Positions 5,622 to 6,508 of a stretch of 6,508 nt of DNA are shown piece after piece. The position numbers and the translations under genes are program-made. This DNA comes from Clostridiales bacterium (GTDB lineage Bacteria > Bacillota > Clostridia > Oscillospirales > CAG-272): the NCBI GenBank assembly GCA_018370615.1, contig JAGZAC010000096.1, positions 1-6,508 of the forward strand, in the 5' to 3' direction. Position 1 is the first letter of the stretch, and each line of letters starts with the position of its first letter. Under the pieces are notes generated by a model that saw only the letters and a list, made by a program, of their open reading frames with translations, made no database searches and had not been told where the DNA came from.

Positions 5622-6508
5622 TGGACAAGGTTGCAACCTTGAACATAATTTTTCTTGACCATTAACTTATCGATATCGTTTAAAATAGTAACTTTTTTAA
5701 TTGACCAGTCAGGAGCAACAAGATTATCAACATTACCATCTCCAGTTAGACGTTCAATTACAATATTTTCTGGTAAATAACTTAATTGTTCAGTAACTAA
5801 ATCAACATATTCATCACGAGTAAGCATAGTAAATTCATTGTTTTGATATATTTGGTTTAACTTAGTATTTTTTATTACATAAAGCATATGAATTTTTAAA
5901 GCTTGAATATCTAATTTACCGATTTCTTTAACTGTTGTTAGCATCATCTCATGAGTTTCAAAAGGTAAACCATTGATAATGTGGACACAAACATTAATAT
6001 TAAGCTGGCGTAATTTATTTAAACCATTAATAAATTCTAAATAACTATGACCACGATTAATTAATTTAGCTGTTTTATCATGGATTGTCTGTAATCCTAA
6101 TTCAATCCATAAATCGCATCGCTTATTAACGCTATCTAAATATTTTAATATATCATCTTCTAAACAATCAGGACGAGTTGCAATACTAATTGCAACTACG
6201 TCTTTTTTGTTTATAAATGGTTCAATACAATCGCGTAGTTTTTCTACGGGACCATATGTATTACTATTAGCTTGAAAATAAGCAATATATCTACAACCAG
6301 GCCATTTTTTTTGTAAAACCGCACTAACATCATCAAACTGTTTTTCAAGTGAATCTTTTACATTTCCCGCAAAATCACCAGAACCACTACTACTACAAAA
6401 AATGCAACCACCAATTCCTTTAGTACCATCACGATTTGGACAAGTAAAATTGGCATTAAGACTTACTTTGGCAACTTTATGATGATATTTATTTTTTAAA
6501 TAATAATT
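5615..6508 (-). CDS. YhcC/YtqA-family radical SAM protein (TIGR01212 type), N-terminus off the window
   Basis: The frame is open from the right edge to the TAA at 5617-5615, giving 297 visible residues. By comparison with roughly 310-residue relatives, only about 10-20 N-terminal residues are missing. The cluster motif is FTCPNRDGTKGIGGCIFC (visible residues 21-38; Cys23, Cys35 and Cys38, spaced CX11CX2C), the spacing I recall for E. coli YhcC. Other family blocks follow: AYFQANSNTY, SIATRPDCLED, LWIELGLQTIHDKTAKLINRGH, HIINGLPFETHEMM, and KLDIQALKIHMLYVIKNTKL. The [4Fe-4S] cluster would reductively cleave SAM; the substrate of this family is not something I can state. An internal Met at 5947 is not the start, because the conserved core lies upstream. 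Tryptophans are TGG and no in-frame TGA occurs, so the standard genetic code fits. Codon use matches hpf. Confidence 0.94.
   Translation of the reverse strand, partial: NYYLKNKYHHKVAKVSLNANFTCPNRDGTKGIGGCIFCSSSGSGDFAGNVKDSLEKQFDDVSAVLQKKWPGCRYIAYFQANSNTYGPVEKLRDCIEPFINKKDVVAISIATRPDCLEDDILKYLDSVNKRCDLWIELGLQTIHDKTAKLINRGHSYLEFINGLNKLRQLNINVCVHIINGLPFETHEMMLTTVKEIGKLDIQALKIHMLYVIKNTKLNQIYQNNEFTMLTRDEYVDLVTEQLSYLPENIVIERLTGDGNVDNLVAPDWSIKKVTILNDIDKLMVKKNYVQGCNLVQK
5626..5641. repeat. 16-bp perfect palindrome at the 3' end of the radical SAM gene
   Basis: CAAGGTTGCAACCTTG equals its own reverse complement and lies 4 bases beyond the terminator, within the last codons of the radical SAM gene (encoding around VQGCNLVQ). 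It could bind a dimeric protein or form a small cruciform, but coding sequence alone can produce it. No second copy was noticed in the window. Confidence 0.5.

Noticed and set aside
5615..6508. Recoded UGA (Mollicute-type code) in the AT-rich piece
   Set aside because: Tryptophan codons in the radical SAM frame are TGG and I found no in-frame TGA, so there is no evidence for recoding.
1..6508. CRISPR array, tRNA/rRNA, riboswitch, insertion sequence or defence system
   Set aside because: I saw no spaced direct repeats, no tRNA-like structures, no transposase and no terminal inverted repeats. Coding sequence fills almost the whole window.

Overview
The window appears to join two unrelated pieces of Firmicutes-type bacterial DNA, meeting at about 5010-5036. 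The left piece (about 1-5010) is close to 50% GC in the stretches I counted and uses GC-ending codons. The right piece (about 5020-6508) is near 30% GC and favours A/T-ending codons. Both look like ordinary housekeeping DNA. I see no mobile element, CRISPR array, defence locus, tRNA or rRNA.

Left piece: one tightly packed minus-strand operon, read from 5009 down to 1. It holds the C-terminal end of a DUF512/PDZ radical SAM-type protein, the ribosome-assembly GTPase der, the acyltransferase plsY, a class I SAM-dependent methyltransferase, a PHP-domain metallohydrolase, and the first 18 codons of an unidentified gene. DUF512-der-plsY is a familiar order in Clostridia, so a gut-type Clostridia member is the likely source (inference). 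Genes overlap or lie within a few bases of each other, except for a 62-base gap between der and plsY. No internal promoter or terminator is evident.

Right piece: a complete long-form hibernation-promoting factor gene (hpf, plus strand) converges on a nearly complete YhcC/YtqA-type radical SAM gene (minus strand) that runs off the right edge. A perfect hairpin terminator lies between them and contains the radical SAM stop codon. The composition suits an AT-rich Firmicute (an Erysipelotrichia- or Mollicute-related lineage is possible, not proven). Tryptophan is encoded by TGG and no in-frame TGA occurs, so the standard code fits.

The main anomaly is the junction. The DUF512 gene is cut mid-protein and the AT-rich DNA begins almost exactly at the hpf ribosome binding site, leaving 27 bases between divergent starts and no room for two promoters. 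A chimeric contig or clone is the simplest reading. Two EcoRI sites, the only ones I find in the window, sit at the junction. I found no convincing undescribed biological system here.
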